Assembly: GCA_021788095.1 (NCBI GenBank)
Contig: JAJYLB010000022.1
Coordinates: 1-61,152, forward strand
Direction of reading: 5' to 3'
Length of the DNA: 61,152 bases
Source: Acidobacteriota bacterium
GTDB taxonomy: Bacteria > Acidobacteriota > Terriglobia > Acidiferrales > UBA7541
A program made the translations under genes and the position numbers. Below are positions 32,247-42,697 of the stretch, one piece after another (the first letter of the stretch is position 1; the number at the start of each line of letters is the position of its first letter). Below the pieces are notes generated by a model, which worked only from the letters and a program-made list of their open reading frames with translations, made no database searches and was not told the origin of the DNA.

Positions 32247-33803
32247 TTACTGAGATTCCAATCGAGCCGATGGTGGAGCTGAATTTGCCAACGCTTTGGA
32301 CGCTCGCAACATGCCCATGAACGCCCCGCGGCGTCCAGGCGCATTCGCCAGAGCCACCCGGAATTCTTTCCGTGCCAGCGCCGGCTGTTTCTGCTCCAGC
32401 AGCAAGTCCCCAAGCTGTTCCCGCGCGGGGACGATGGGGCCGGGCGTTACGGGGAGCTTCTCCGTGGCATCTTCATCGTCGGCGGCCTCGCGTAGCAGAT
32501 TGCGGGCTTCGCCTGGCTTGCCTTCCGCCTGGGCCAACCAGGCAGACACTTCAACCGCTTGAATATCGACCTGCTCCGCCCAATATTCGCTGTACCCCGC
32601 GGAGGAAGCGCGGAGCTGCCGTTCCAATTGGCGCAGTCTCTTGACTTCTTGGCGGGCGCCGGCTGGGCGTCCGGTTCTGGCAAGGCCGATGCCACGCGCC
32701 CAGACTGCGACGGCGGTCACCTGAGGCGGAGCTCCGCTGGGTGGCGCGATAGCGGCAGCTTCGACCCAGTCCTGTCGTTCGACTGCATAACGGACCGGCA
32801 TGGCGGTGGCGGCATACGCGACTTTGAAGTCGCCCTCGTGGAGGGCAGGCATCACTTTGAGCTGTTCGAGGATTTCCCTCGCTTCTCGGTCGCGTCCCTC
32901 CTGGAGGAGGGCGTAAACCAGATAGTCCATGGCGTGCAGCTCCTCTCCAATATCGCCTTGGCTGTGTGCCGCTGCTCGCGCCGCTTTGTTCGACGCGATG
33001 GAATCACGCCACATGCCCAGCCGTGTGAAGATGTGCGAGGGCATGTGCAGCGCATGAGGGGCAGACGGCGCGATCTTCGAGTAGGCACGCGCCGCCGCAA
33101 GGCCGTGCCGGGCCATCTCCCGGTTGTCGCACGCGTGGATCAGGTAGTGCGCGATCCCGGGGTGCCGGGGGTATTTGCGATAGAGAGGGTCGAGAATGCT
33201 CACAGCCTGCTTCTGCTTAGCGTGAGTCTTGTCGAAGGGAGAAGCAACCGCAAGAAGCGCCAGAGCATAGAACACCTGGGATTCCACATCTTTCGGGTAC
33301 GCCTTCGCGAGTTCTCCCATGGCGTTCTCGTATCTGGACACGCGCTCGGTGTAGGGAATAGCGCTGAGATCGCGATCGTAGAAGGGGGCCAGTGCGTGGA
33401 TGAATCTGCGTTCCCGATCCGAGTCCTTTCCGATCTGTTGGGCTCGCTCAATCTCCTGGCGGCCTCGCGCAAAAGCCCCTGCGTAGATCGGTGGGTCCCA
33501 GAGCTGGTGGAAATACGTCATGGCGATCCCCCAGTGGGCGATCGCGCAGTCGGGGTCCTCCTCCGCCACTTTTCGGAACGAAGTCTCAGCACGAGAGTAG
33601 GCGAAGGAGTGGAGCAGCGCCACGCCCTTTTCAAATTCTCTCTGAAGGCCGGCCTTGCAGGACGTTGGGAACGAGACAACGCCAAGCTTCTCAGGCGCAG
33701 GGTGCTGATGGGAGTCTTGGCGCGCCGAAATGACAGGCGTGAAGAAGAACACAAGGAGAAGTGCTCGATACCACGCTTGGCTTGTCGCAAATCCCTGGCG
33801 CAT
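32247..33803 (-). CDS. Secreted tetratricopeptide-repeat protein
   Basis: 518 residues from ATG 33803 (GAGGCAG upstream; the frame extends to 33860). The signal peptide is YRALLLVFFFTPVISA. The sequence belongs to a TPR family common in Acidobacteriota: GVVSFPTSCKAGLQREFEKGVALLHSFAYSRAETSFRKVAEEDPDCAIAHWGIAMTYFHQLW, then HPGIAHYLIHACDN and HALHMPSHIFTRLGMW. Further TPR hairpins follow to the C-terminus. Role unknown; probably periplasmic protein-protein interactions. Confidence 0.87.
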   Translation of the reverse strand: MRQGFATSQAWYRALLLVFFFTPVISARQDSHQHPAPEKLGVVSFPTSCKAGLQREFEKGVALLHSFAYSRAETSFRKVAEEDPDCAIAHWGIAMTYFHQLWDPPIYAGAFARGRQEIERAQQIGKDSDRERRFIHALAPFYDRDLSAIPYTERVSRYENAMGELAKAYPKDVESQVFYALALLAVASPFDKTHAKQKQAVSILDPLYRKYPRHPGIAHYLIHACDNREMARHGLAAARAYSKIAPSAPHALHMPSHIFTRLGMWRDSIASNKAARAAAHSQGDIGEELHAMDYLVYALLQEGRDREAREILEQLKVMPALHEGDFKVAYAATAMPVRYAVERQDWVEAAAIAPPSGAPPQVTAVAVWARGIGLARTGRPAGARQEVKRLRQLERQLRASSAGYSEYWAEQVDIQAVEVSAWLAQAEGKPGEARNLLREAADDEDATEKLPVTPGPIVPAREQLGDLLLEQKQPALARKEFRVALANAPGRRGAFMGMLRASKALANSAPPSARLESQ

Positions 33804-34225
33804 GGAACTGCCTCTCTGCACTTTGGCCCCGATTGTAGTCGTGCATGGAAGCTCGATCAAGGAATCCGAGTCAGTGGGGCGGTTGCCCGGCGGACTCGTG
33901 CTTGGTGGCGATGCTGACTGCGGGCTTCGCGGCGAAGCTCAAAGCGGGGCGCGATGGGTTGACGCTCGGCGAGCGGCCATATTTCCCCCGAGCGGAGTGT
34001 TCATCGATTTAGGGACCGTGTACACGATCTGTCATTTCCATGGCGAGTCGAGCGACTGGGAGTCCGGTGAGGCATGTCGGGTCCACGCCCCCGGGCCTTC
34101 TCGGGTGGTACGCGAGGGCGTAGCGGGCAGCTTCCCACGTGGCGGCGCACGCGCCCTTCAGGACCAGGGTCGTTCGAAGGCACGCCTAGGTTGCCTTTCG
34201 GCCCCAAACCCTCGAGTGGCCTCTG
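33804..34225. other. Intergenic region, no gene seen
   Basis: 422 bases between two genes on the minus strand. It must contain the promoter of the TPR gene, but no convincing boxes, hairpin terminator or coding remnant could be assigned. Confidence 0.5.
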
Positions 34226-34963
34226 TCACTTCAACTCCGCCCGGCCAAACAGCTCGAGCATTTTCGCTCCCGAAGGCGGCTCGAGCATGTCGAACTCAGG
34301 GCCCTGTGGGTAACCCGTGGCTCGGATGCGCGTCGCTGCCTTGGCGTGGTCGTAATTCGTGTGCCGCAGTTGGATTTCCCGGCCGAGCAGGAGCCAGTCG
34401 GCGCCGGGCTCGCCGAACGGCATGCCCACACTGCCGGCATTCACCACGCGCGCTTTCCCAACTACGCGATCGAATTGCATGTGCGTGTGGCCGCACACCA
34501 CCACCTCCGCCTGGGCGTTGGCAAACACGGGTAGCAGGGGCGCTTCCGCGGTCAAGCGGGTAAAGATCTCGTTATCGTCGCGCGGCGTGGCATGACAGAA
34601 CAGGATTCGGCCGAGGCCGGCAATTTCCAGGCGGATCGACTTCGGCCATCCGGCGACCCATTCTTCGTGCTTGGCGGTGAGCAGCCGCGCATTCCAGCGT
34701 ATGCCCTCAACCGCCCAGGCTGGCAGCCTCTGCAATTCCGCGCCACGCCGCGCCGCGAGCACTTCGCGCTCCCCGTTGCCCGTGATGTATTGCACCGGCA
34801 CCATCATCGCGCGCAGCCGCTCGATAGTTTCCACCGGCATCGGCCCGGGCAGCAAGTCGCCGCCCACTACAATCTGGTCGACGTCAGTCCGCAACACTTC
34901 TTCGAGTACTGCCTCCAGAGCGGGCAGGTTCGCGTGAATATCGTACAGTGCCGCCACCCGCAT
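34226..34963 (-). CDS. Metallophosphoesterase (YfcE-like)
   Basis: 245 residues with the calcineurin-like motif series in order: YDIHANLPALEAVL (D-x-H), VVGGDLLPGP (GGD), YITGNGERE (GN[G/H]E), an internal LFCHATP, and VVCGHTHMQF (GHTH) followed by NAGSVGMP. Such small enzymes hydrolyse phosphodiesters or phosphomonoesters with a bimetal centre. The substrate is unknown. The M61 peptidase gene ends 6 bases upstream on the same strand, suggesting cotranscription. Confidence 0.9.
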   Translation of the reverse strand: MRVAALYDIHANLPALEAVLEEVLRTDVDQIVVGGDLLPGPMPVETIERLRAMMVPVQYITGNGEREVLAARRGAELQRLPAWAVEGIRWNARLLTAKHEEWVAGWPKSIRLEIAGLGRILFCHATPRDDNEIFTRLTAEAPLLPVFANAQAEVVVCGHTHMQFDRVVGKARVVNAGSVGMPFGEPGADWLLLGREIQLRHTNYDHAKAATRIRATGYPQGPEFDMLEPPSGAKMLELFGRAELK

Positions 34964-34969
34964 GGGAGC

Positions 34970-36916
34970 TTAAGGAAGGGGCGCGATAATGGCGTCGAGG
35001 CGATCGGGAGTTCCTTCGACTCGCTCGAGATGCGGATAGCGCAAGCCGCCGTGGTAATCGAGCGAAACAGTGAAGAAGCGGCCGCCACGGCTGACAAGAA
35101 GATCGATCGGCTGCTGGCCGGTTTCGGCGGCGAGGATGGCGTCTCGCAGCTTCTCCACGCTGAAGGCTTGGCCATCCACAGCTTCGATTTGCATCCCCAG
35201 CGCCATGCCCGCCTTGAAAGCGGGGCTGCCCCACCACACAACCGTAAGGGTTCCGTCAGGAGCCGCGTTGAATCCGAGCGAAGTGGCGAAGCTCGCTCCG
35301 AACCGTCCCCGTCCGCCTCCCATCCCCGCGGGCTCGGTATCGTTGTAGACGAGCCGATAGCCGCCTTGGGTGATTCCGCCGAGCGGCACTTGCGGCGCGA
35401 GGTCGTAGACACGCGTGCGCAGGAATTTCGCCCAGTCGTAGGGCTGGACGGTGTTCAAGGCGCGCACGATGTCTTCGAAATCGTAGGTTCGGGTGACGTA
35501 GCTGCCGTTGTCGATCCCGTAGAAGAGCCTGGCGAAATCATCGAGAGACTTCTTTCCGCCGCTCAGCTCGCGGATTGTCGTATCGGCGTCGAGCCAGACC
35601 AGCAAGCCTTCCATGTAATAGTCCTCGGCGCGCTGCCAACTGACCCAGCCGACCGGGGAGCGCTGGGAGATGATCGGCTGGTTGGTGGTATCGACGAGCG
35701 GACGCCAGGTGCGTCCGGGGCTGATTTCAAAATTGGACGCGATCTGAGCGATAACATCGCGCGCCTGTTCCGGAGTGCGCATGCCGGCGCGCGCGGTGAG
35801 CACCGAGCCCCAGTACTCGGTCAGGCCCTCGTAAACCCATAGCAGGTCGTCTTGCATGGGCACGTTGTAATTCGGCGTCCAGAGGTCGTAAGGCCGGCGG
35901 AACTTGCCATTCCACGAATGCGTGTATTCGTGCGCCAGCAGGTCGCGGCCCCCGACTCCCGCGGCCCAGTTGGTGAAATAATTGGCGCGCGTTCCGTCCT
36001 CGCTCGATTGGTGATGTTCGAGGCCCTCGCCGCCCAGTCTGTCGCTCAAAGAGAACAGGAAATCGTAGTGGCTGTAGTGATGGGAGCGAAAGAGCCTAGC
36101 GGCCTGAACGACGAGGTTGCGGTGGTCCTGGAGTTCCGCCGGGGTGACGGCGAGATCGGCTGGAGCATCGGCGAAGACGTCGAGATAGACGCGGTTGTCG
36201 GGACCGGAAGACAAATCCAGCCGCTCGTAGTAGAGCCCCGCGTAGAGCGGGGAATCGACCAGCGTGTTAAGGGTCGTGTCCTGGAAATGGATGACGTCGC
36301 CCGCTTGCGAGCCAACTTCGAGCGCAGTCGCGAACTTCCAGCCGGCGGGCAGCCGAACGGCGGGCGCGAACTCGATGCGGCGGGAGAAATATCCCGCGGG
36401 GTAGAGAAGCGCCTCGTTCCAGGAAAGATCGGCCATCTTCGAAGAGAACGAGATGCGGCCTTCGTTCGGCTGGAGCGGCGCGAGATACTGGAAATTCACT
36501 TCCACGGAAGTCGCGCCCGCCGGCACGGTTACGTGGAAGGCGAAGACGTTCACCCGATCGCGCACCCACGCGATGCGCTTGCCTTGCGCCGTCACCACCA
36601 GTCCCGCCATCTTCGAGATCGGGCCGACGGGGGAATGGGCTCCCGGGACCCATTGGGGATAGAGCAGGGTGATCTCGTGGCCCGAGACGGGAATGGTCTC
36701 GTGCACGTTGAAGACCCGGTGCGCGACGTCGGTGAGGTCGACAAGCAGGGAAATCGTGCCGGGGAAGGGAATATCCCGGGGCGCAGCGATGGGCGGCGGC
36801 AGTGGCGCCGGCTGGGGGCCCGCGTAATTCTGCGCCGAGAGCGCGGGGGCCAGGGCAAGGAAAATCAAAGGGAAAAGAGCGAGCACGGTAGGACGAATCC
36901 CAAGCGTTCGAGTCAT
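34970..36916 (-). CDS. M61-family glycyl aminopeptidase with PDZ domain
   Basis: 648 residues from ATG 36916, which begins a signal peptide (VLALFPLIFLALAPALSAQ). The N-terminal beta domain (EVNFQYLAPLQPNEGRISFSSKM) is followed by the zinc-peptidase core with HEYTHSWNGKFRRP near residue 325, the HExxH signature of M61 enzymes, and LLWVYEGLTEYWGSVL with the third ligand Glu. A PDZ-like region near the C-terminus reads LGMQIEAVDGQAFSVEKLRDAILA. Predicted periplasmic aminopeptidase with preference for small N-terminal residues. Confidence 0.92.
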   Translation of the reverse strand: MTRTLGIRPTVLALFPLIFLALAPALSAQNYAGPQPAPLPPPIAAPRDIPFPGTISLLVDLTDVAHRVFNVHETIPVSGHEITLLYPQWVPGAHSPVGPISKMAGLVVTAQGKRIAWVRDRVNVFAFHVTVPAGATSVEVNFQYLAPLQPNEGRISFSSKMADLSWNEALLYPAGYFSRRIEFAPAVRLPAGWKFATALEVGSQAGDVIHFQDTTLNTLVDSPLYAGLYYERLDLSSGPDNRVYLDVFADAPADLAVTPAELQDHRNLVVQAARLFRSHHYSHYDFLFSLSDRLGGEGLEHHQSSEDGTRANYFTNWAAGVGGRDLLAHEYTHSWNGKFRRPYDLWTPNYNVPMQDDLLWVYEGLTEYWGSVLTARAGMRTPEQARDVIAQIASNFEISPGRTWRPLVDTTNQPIISQRSPVGWVSWQRAEDYYMEGLLVWLDADTTIRELSGGKKSLDDFARLFYGIDNGSYVTRTYDFEDIVRALNTVQPYDWAKFLRTRVYDLAPQVPLGGITQGGYRLVYNDTEPAGMGGGRGRFGASFATSLGFNAAPDGTLTVVWWGSPAFKAGMALGMQIEAVDGQAFSVEKLRDAILAAETGQQPIDLLVSRGGRFFTVSLDYHGGLRYPHLERVEGTPDRLDAIIAPLP

Positions 36917-37171
36917 AGGTTCCTCTCCAGGTCGGGCACAGTTATACACCGGGGGATGGCTTGGTGAAAGCGAATTGAGGCATCCCGCGAACGGGAATCG
37001 GGGGATGCACCGTACGGTCCCGTTCACAACAGAACGAGCCGCGTGGATGGCCTGCGCCCTGCGCCCCTACGGAGAAGCCGTCCTCTTGGTTACCTGCAAA
37101 TCATTATGCGCAGGATGGCCCTCGCTATTCGCCATTCCGTTTGGCGCCCGGAACACTTCTCGCGCTGATCC

Positions 37172-38584
37172 CTACCGCTTCAAGAGGTACGTAGCGAAAA
37201 ACATGGGGTTCCCTCGGTTTGGAAACAGCGGCCCTCGCAGCGACACCGTGTTGCCCGCGCCTAGCCCGCTCATCCCGGTTACGCCGTCGAACGCCGTCCC
37301 CGACGAGGTCACGATATGGAGGCTTGAGGTTCCCGGGGCGCTGAAGATGCCTGAAGCTGGCGTCAGCATGAAATCGGTGGAACCGAGCGCCTGGGAAATC
37401 GTTCCGGTCACCCATGTGCTCATCAGGCGCATCTGGTTGACGTTCACTTGGGGCGGTGTGCCTGACGTCAATCCGGAAAGCGGTGTGAACCCAACGATCT
37501 GCCCCGGCATCAGGTCGGAAATCCCGGCGAAGTTCATGCCGCTCGTATCCATGCCCCAATTGTCCATGCCGAATTGCGCGCCCGCTTGGACATTCACCTG
37601 GATCTCATCGCCGATGTTCACGCCTGAAAGAGCCGGCGCTTCGTCCATCACCACGACGTCGCACCGGCCAGTGGTGGCATCCTCCGCGACGACCATGCCG
37701 TAGAGTTCCTGGCCGCTTCCGCTTTCCAGTTGCACCCTCGATGCTTGCAAAGTGCCCGTTCCTTCAATCTGCATGGTCATTTCGACAATCTGGCCTTGCG
37801 CGAGACTCGAGAAGCTGTTCGGTTTGCCGATGCTGTCGAAACCCTCGAAAACAGTAGTGCCTCCGGTCATGACCGTCAGCATGGGTGCGCCCTGAGCGAA
37901 TTGCACGGTCAAGCTCTGGTTGCCGGCATCCACGGAATTCACCACACCGATCATGTCCTGCATCTCGCTAAACATCGCGCCGTTCGTTCCCGATCCTTGG
38001 GTTGGTTGTTCGAGATACGACGACATCATGGGGCTGACGCTCATATTCGATTCCATGGAGTCCATCAGGTCGAAATCCATGAGCACGCCGAGCGGTGTGC
38101 CGGATGGGACGCTGAATGGAAACGGCGCGCCGGAGATGGTTGCGCTGACGCTCGTCATCGGCGGCGTGATTTCGCAGATTTGGCCTGTCCCGCAGTTGAA
38201 ATTCATCATCATCCCGCCCGAATCGTTGAGGAACGTCATTCTCGGGTTCGAAAACGTGACTGTCATGCCCGTGTAATTGCCCGCCGGCACGTTGACGGTA
38301 TCGAGGTACGCGGCCATGGATTGAAGCTGGGTCATCTCCATCGTCATGGGGGCGTTCAAAACGGAAACGTCGCCCGGCTGCATCACCGCGCCGGTCATCG
38401 TCACGCTAAAGGCGAGGATATTCGTTCCTGCGGGCGGCATATCGCGCAAGGAAAGATTCAAGGCAGCCGTGGAAGGGGCCGGCGGCGTAATGACGCTGCT
38501 GGGGCTCGCCGAGCCGCCGCCACAGCCGGCCGTGACGCCCAATCCCAAGAGACTCAATGCTACGAGTGCCCGTCGGAAGCGCAT
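37172..38584 (-). CDS. DUF4382/DUF5666-type lipoprotein
   Basis: 470 residues. The N-terminus MRFRRALVALSLLGLGVTAGC is a lipoprotein signal with a lipobox at the Cys. The first half (LNLSLRDMPPAGTNILAFSVTMTGAVMQ ... YLDTVNVPAGNYTGMTVTFSNPRM) is DUF4382-like. The second half carries DUF5666-like beta modules (IGVVNSVDAGNQSLTVQFAQG ... LAQGQIVEMTMQIEGTGTLQASRVQLE). Unusually rich in Met and Gly. Probably on the outer membrane, function unknown. Confidence 0.8.
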   Translation of the reverse strand: MRFRRALVALSLLGLGVTAGCGGGSASPSSVITPPAPSTAALNLSLRDMPPAGTNILAFSVTMTGAVMQPGDVSVLNAPMTMEMTQLQSMAAYLDTVNVPAGNYTGMTVTFSNPRMTFLNDSGGMMMNFNCGTGQICEITPPMTSVSATISGAPFPFSVPSGTPLGVLMDFDLMDSMESNMSVSPMMSSYLEQPTQGSGTNGAMFSEMQDMIGVVNSVDAGNQSLTVQFAQGAPMLTVMTGGTTVFEGFDSIGKPNSFSSLAQGQIVEMTMQIEGTGTLQASRVQLESGSGQELYGMVVAEDATTGRCDVVVMDEAPALSGVNIGDEIQVNVQAGAQFGMDNWGMDTSGMNFAGISDLMPGQIVGFTPLSGLTSGTPPQVNVNQMRLMSTWVTGTISQALGSTDFMLTPASGIFSAPGTSSLHIVTSSGTAFDGVTGMSGLGAGNTVSLRGPLFPNRGNPMFFATYLLKR

Positions 38585-38792
38585 ATCCGCCCCCTCGCGA
38601 AAAGTTTCAAGGGGTCAGGAGCAAGCGAACAGCCAATCTGCGAGCGACGAAATAGCGCGAGATTCACGAGAAGAGCCCGGCAAGGGTAAGGTGAAGGAGC
38701 CGTCCTGCGCGATATCGCGCTGGTCCTTGTTTTGAGGTTGTGCCTTTTTCCGCAGAACTCACTCAGGGGCCGAAGGCCCTATTCTTGGCGGC

Positions 38793-38876
38793 CTTTACGA
38801 CACGGCTGATCCCGTCCCGAACCTTCGGGATTCGGGACGAGCGCTCCGGAGGCGGAGGCGGTGAAATGGCCTCTAG
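38793..38876. repeat. MITE-like element, copy 2 (inverted, partly diverged)
   Basis: Bases 38793-38839 are the reverse complement of the 47-base core at 13478-13524 with one mismatch, and 38862-38876 match its left end (CTAGAGGCCATTTCA on the minus strand). The other end is not recognisable, so this copy is truncated or diverged. It sits in the 542-base gap 38585-39126, which otherwise holds nothing I can identify. Confidence 0.72.
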
Positions 38877-39126
38877 GCTTGCGGGCGAAATGGCTGGCGC
38901 CGGCTTCGATGGCATCCTGGACTCTCGGGTATGGGAACCAAGGCTTGCGCCGGAGTTGGCGTGGGCGTATAAGGAAGCTAAGAGGGGTAGCTAAACCGAG
39001 ATTCTAAGTCATACTCTTTATCCTGCGCCAAGCGGATACTCGAGAGCACTTTTGCAGCCGCTCCCAAGAGTGGCTAAGCCGGTCGAACGGAACCACGACT
39101 GCGGGAGCGGCGCCGGGAGGCAACCG

Positions 39127-39522
39127 ATGGGCAGGATTCTGTTGTCGTTGCTACTGGGGGTACTCTCCGTATTCGTGTTCATCCTGGGCGCCGAACCGTT
39201 CGGAGCACCCGGAGGAACATCCGTGACGGAAATCTTCGCCGGCTCCGTTGTCTTGGCCATGTACCTTGGCGTCTGTCAATTCTTCCTCAGACGAGGCACC
39301 GGCCGGAGTTGGCGCGCGGATTGGCCTATTTGGCTGGCCATGGCCGTACCGTTGCTAGCTGAAGCTTTGCTCGTCTTGGCATTGGAGAGACCCGAAACGT
39401 TTCTTGTGCAGGGGGTTCCCATGTCCGTGGCCGGCTGCGTCGGAATCCTTGCAGGAGCGCTCCTCGCCCATCGCGGAAAAGGAGTGGCGCGAACGGATGT
39501 GACCAGGAGCCACCCTGTGTAA
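39127..39522 (+). CDS. Hypothetical four-helix membrane protein
   Basis: 131 residues from ATG 39127 with GGGAGGCAACCG before it. Four hydrophobic helices are visible (ILLSLLLGVLSVFVFILG; VTEIFAGSVVLAMYLGVCQFFL; WLAMAVPLLAEALLVLAL; VAGCVGILAGALLAH). No family recognised. It is isolated between a repeat and the copper ATPase. Confidence 0.6.
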   Translation: MGRILLSLLLGVLSVFVFILGAEPFGAPGGTSVTEIFAGSVVLAMYLGVCQFFLRRGTGRSWRADWPIWLAMAVPLLAEALLVLALERPETFLVQGVPMSVAGCVGILAGALLAHRGKGVARTDVTRSHPV

Positions 39523-39651
39523 CCGGCGCTGCTCTTCCTGAGAAAGGCGCTTTACCCACCGCCCCAAGCGCAAACACGGCGGAGCCCCCGGACCTGTTTT
39601 CCTCCGCGTCCTCCGCGCCTCTGCGGTGGAAGTTCGGTCCGCCCCTGAGAG

Positions 39652-42177
39652 CTAGAGGGGAATGTGGCGCAAGCGCAGCGCGTTCGTCACCACGGAAACC
39701 GAGCTGAAGCTCATCGCTGCCGCGGCGATGATCGGGCTGAGTAAAATCCCGAAGAACGGGTAGAGAACGCCGGCGGCGATAGGCACTCCCACCGAGTTGT
39801 AGACGAAGGCGAAGAAGAGGTTTTGTTTGATGTTCTTCATGGTGGCCCGGCTCAGGAGCCTTGCGCGGACAATGCCACGCAGGTCGCCCTTGACGAGCGT
39901 GACTCCGGCGCTTTCCATCGCCACATCGGTGCCGGTGCCCATCGCGATTCCGATCTGGGCCTGGGCGAGTGCCGGGGCGTCGTTGATCCCGTCGCCGGCC
40001 ATGGCGACGAACCGGCCTTCTCCTTGCAGCCTTTTCACCACGTCTGCTTTTTGGTCCGGCAGGACTTCGGCAACCACGTCGTCAATGCCCAGCTTCTTCG
40101 CAACCGCTTGGGCGGTAGTGCGGCTGTCGCCGGTGAGCATCACGACCCGGATTTTCTCGCGGTGCAACTGCTCGATCGTTTCGAGCGAGGTCTGCTTGAT
40201 GGGATCGGAGACGCCGAGCAGCCCGGCGACTTCTCCCTCGGCAACGACGAACATGACCGTCTGGCCGTCGGCGCGCATCGCTTCCGCCTTTTCCGCGAAC
40301 GGGGCCGAATTGGCGCCCAGCTCCTCTATAAGCTTCCGATTGCCCAAAGCAACGTTTGCGCCATCCATACGACCGCGGACGCCTCGGCCGGTGAGCGACT
40401 CGAACGCCTCGGCAGAGCCCAGCGCAATCCCGCGCGCCTGAGCGCCCGCGACAATGGCGGCGGCGAGCGGATGCTCGCTGCCTTTTTCCAGTGTCGCCGC
40501 AAAATGCAACAGCCGCTTTTCATCGAAACCGGCTGCCGGCTCGACGGCCGTGAGTTTCGGTTTGCCCTCGGTGAGCGTGCCGGTTTTGTCCACCACGAGC
40601 GTATCCACTTTGCGCATGAATTCGATGGCCTCGGCGTTCTTGAACAGCACGCCCATGGTCGCGCCTTTGCCCGTGGCTACCATGATCGACATGGGAGTCG
40701 CCAAACCGAGGGCGCAGGGGCAGGCGATGATGAGGACCGCGACCGCGTTGACCAAAGCAAAGGCCATGGCAGGCGCGGGACCGAGCAACGCCCACAAGAC
40801 GAAGGTCAGGACGCTGATCCCGACGACGATGGGAACGAAGTAGCCGGCGACGATGTCCGCCAACTTCTGGATGGGCGCCCGGCTCCGCTGCGCTTCCGAA
40901 ACCATCTTGACGATCTGGGCGAGCAGGGTATCGGCCCCCACGCGCTGGGCCTCCATGACGAGCGAGCCGGTGCCATTGACCGTGGCTCCGGTGACTTTGG
41001 CTCCGGCCTGCTTTTCCACCGGCACGGGCTCTCCGGTGATCATGGATTCGTCCACGCTGGTGGCGCCTTCCAGAACGACTCCGTCGACAGGGATTTTTTC
41101 GCCTGGGCGTACGCGGAGCCGGTCGCCGGGCGTCACTCGATCGAGAGGGACGTCGGTCTCCAATCCATCCGGGCGAATCAAGCGGGCCGTTTTCGGGGCC
41201 ATGCCCAGCAGGCTCTTGATCGCGGCGCCGGTCTGGCTGCGGGCGCGCAACTCGAGCACCTGGCCGAGGAGAACCAGCGCGGTGATGACCGCCGCGGCTT
41301 CGAAATAGGGCTGGATATTGCCGCTCGGATCTCGGAACGAGGCAGGGAAGAGGCCGGGGAAAACCGTGGCCACCACGCTGTACCAATAGGACACCGCAAC
41401 GCCCAGCCCAATCAGCGTGAACATGTTCAGGCTGCGGTTCACAACCGATTTCCATCCGCGAACGAAAAACGGCCAGCCGCCCCAGAGAACTATAGGCGAG
41501 GCGAGAATCATCTGAACCCAAACGCCAGTCCGGGAATTAGCCCAAGCGCTCCACAGATAACTTGCGGGAAGATAGCCAACCATGCTGATGGCGAGCAGAG
41601 GAACCGTGATTGCCACGCTCACCCAGAAGCGGCGCTTCATGTCCTTCAGTTCAGGATTTTCTTCCGCTTCCGCGGCAAACGTTCTTGGCTCGAGGGCCAT
41701 GCCGCAGATGGGGCAGGAGCCGGGCCCGCTCCGGATGACTTCGGGATGCATTGGGCACGTGTATTCCGTTTTCGTTGCCGCCGCCACCGGGGTCGCCGGT
41801 TCGAGCGCCATCCCGCATTTCGAACATGCGCCTGGTCCTTTCTGCCGGACTTCGGGGTGCATGGGGCAGGTGTACTCGGGAGCAGAAGGGGCGGAGACGT
41901 GGGGAGGCGCAGCAGGCCGCGCAGGCGACGGCGAAATCAGCACGGGCCCCCCAGCCATCGGAGCGGCCGGCTTGGCCGGCTGCCGAAGGTATTTTTCCGG
42001 CTCGGCTTCGAATTTCGCGCGGCAGCCTGGGCAGCAGAAGAAGTACTTGCGGCCGTTGTAGATCGAACTCGCCGCCGCTTTCTCCGGGTTCACTTTCATC
42101 CCGCAAACGGGGTCGGTGGCGGCCGCGGCCACGGATGCCGCTCCTTTCACCATCTCTTCATGTTCCATGGAAGCCAT
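39652..42177 (-). CDS. copA: Cu(+)/Ag(+)-transporting P1B-type ATPase with YHS and heavy-metal-binding domains
   Basis: 841 residues from ATG 42177 (ATG 42168 also possible). N-terminal modules in order: a YHS domain (DPVCGMKV ... [18 protein letters not shown]), then two heavy-metal-binding modules ([10 protein letters not shown] ... CGMALEP twice). The P-type ATPase core follows with [15 protein letters not shown] actuator ([11 protein letters not shown]), the metal-site helix [22 protein letters not shown] and [24 protein letters not shown]. The CPC motif and the context of an RND efflux system and multicopper oxidase support monovalent copper/silver export to the periplasm. No sensor-box promoter was found upstream. 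Confidence 0.93.
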   Translation of the reverse strand: MASMEHEEMVKGAASVAAAATDPVCGMKVNPEKAAASSIYNGRKYFFCCPGCRAKFEAEPEKYLRQPAKPAAPMAGGPVLISPSPARPAAPPHVSAPSAPEYTCPMHPEVRQKGPGACSKCGMALEPATPVAAATKTEYTCPMHPEVIRSGPGSCPICGMALEPRTFAAEAEENPELKDMKRRFWVSVAITVPLLAISMVGYLPASYLWSAWANSRTGVWVQMILASPIVLWGGWPFFVRGWKSVVNRSLNMFTLIGLGVAVSYWYSVVATVFPGLFPASFRDPSGNIQPYFEAAAVITALVLLGQVLELRARSQTGAAIKSLLGMAPKTARLIRPDGLETDVPLDRVTPGDRLRVRPGEKIPVDGVVLEGATSVDESMITGEPVPVEKQAGAKVTGATVNGTGSLVMEAQRVGADTLLAQIVKMVSEAQRSRAPIQKLADIVAGYFVPIVVGISVLTFVLWALLGPAPAMAFALVNAVAVLIIACPCALGLATPMSIMVATGKGATMGVLFKNAEAIEFMRKVDTLVVDKTGTLTEGKPKLTAVEPAAGFDEKRLLHFAATLEKGSEHPLAAAIVAGAQARGIALGSAEAFESLTGRGVRGRMDGANVALGNRKLIEELGANSAPFAEKAEAMRADGQTVMFVVAEGEVAGLLGVSDPIKQTSLETIEQLHREKIRVVMLTGDSRTTAQAVAKKLGIDDVVAEVLPDQKADVVKRLQGEGRFVAMAGDGINDAPALAQAQIGIAMGTGTDVAMESAGVTLVKGDLRGIVRARLLSRATMKNIKQNLFFAFVYNSVGVPIAAGVLYPFFGILLSPIIAAAAMSFSSVSVVTNALRLRHIPL

Positions 42178-42697
42178 TCTTTCTGTGCTGCACAATCGTA
42201 AAAGCTTGTTCTTCTGACAAACATCTTGGGCCGACAGGTGGGCACGGCTGGATTCCCGCCCCCCGCTTTCGCGGAGGGTAAACTGCCGCGGGAATGACCG
42301 GTTATGGGGGCGGTGTGCTCGACAGCGTCAACGCGGGCCGCGCGGCGGTTTGGTTGCGGGCAAAGGCTGCGCTGTGGAAGTATGGGTCGCATCCGGGCGG
42401 GTCGCGGAGTTGCGTCTAGACCCCCAGTCTCTCGCGCGGCGGCCGCGTTTGTCCATTTGCCCTCTTCTCTCGCCCCGGCTCATTGCCAGGCTCGCGCGGT
42501 TCGTTCCTACCCAGAACGACCACGTTGCACAGCGGCGCCGCAATCAGCGTGAAATAGACCCACCCTGGCCTTGGCGTTCCTTCTATTCAGTCCGACGCCG
42601 GGCTCTCAGGTGAGCGCCGTCAAAAGCGCTGCCTGCCGAGCCATCGGATCTGCCTTCATGTTCCGTTCTCGTCCTGTTTTCCCCAGCGCCGCGCGAG
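42178..42697. other. Intergenic region upstream of the copper ATPase
   Basis: 520 bases. It must contain the ATPase promoter on the minus strand, but no MerR-type dyad, sigma-54 box or copy of the shared motif was found. Open frames present in it overlap and look like noise. Confidence 0.45.

Noticed and set aside
31557..32282. Plus-strand frame across the mercury operon
   Set aside because: Arg/Ser-rich shadow sequence without family motifs; the minus-strand genes are coupled by ATGA overlaps.
39595..39635. CCTCCGCGTCCTCCGCGCCTCTGCGG stretch downstream of the four-helix protein gene
   Set aside because: Looks like a common dispersed intergenic phrase, but only one copy is present here and no structure is evident.
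39823..42201. 792-codon open frame opposite the copper ATPase
   Set aside because: A shadow produced by high GC and codon bias; the minus-strand frame carries all P-type ATPase motifs.
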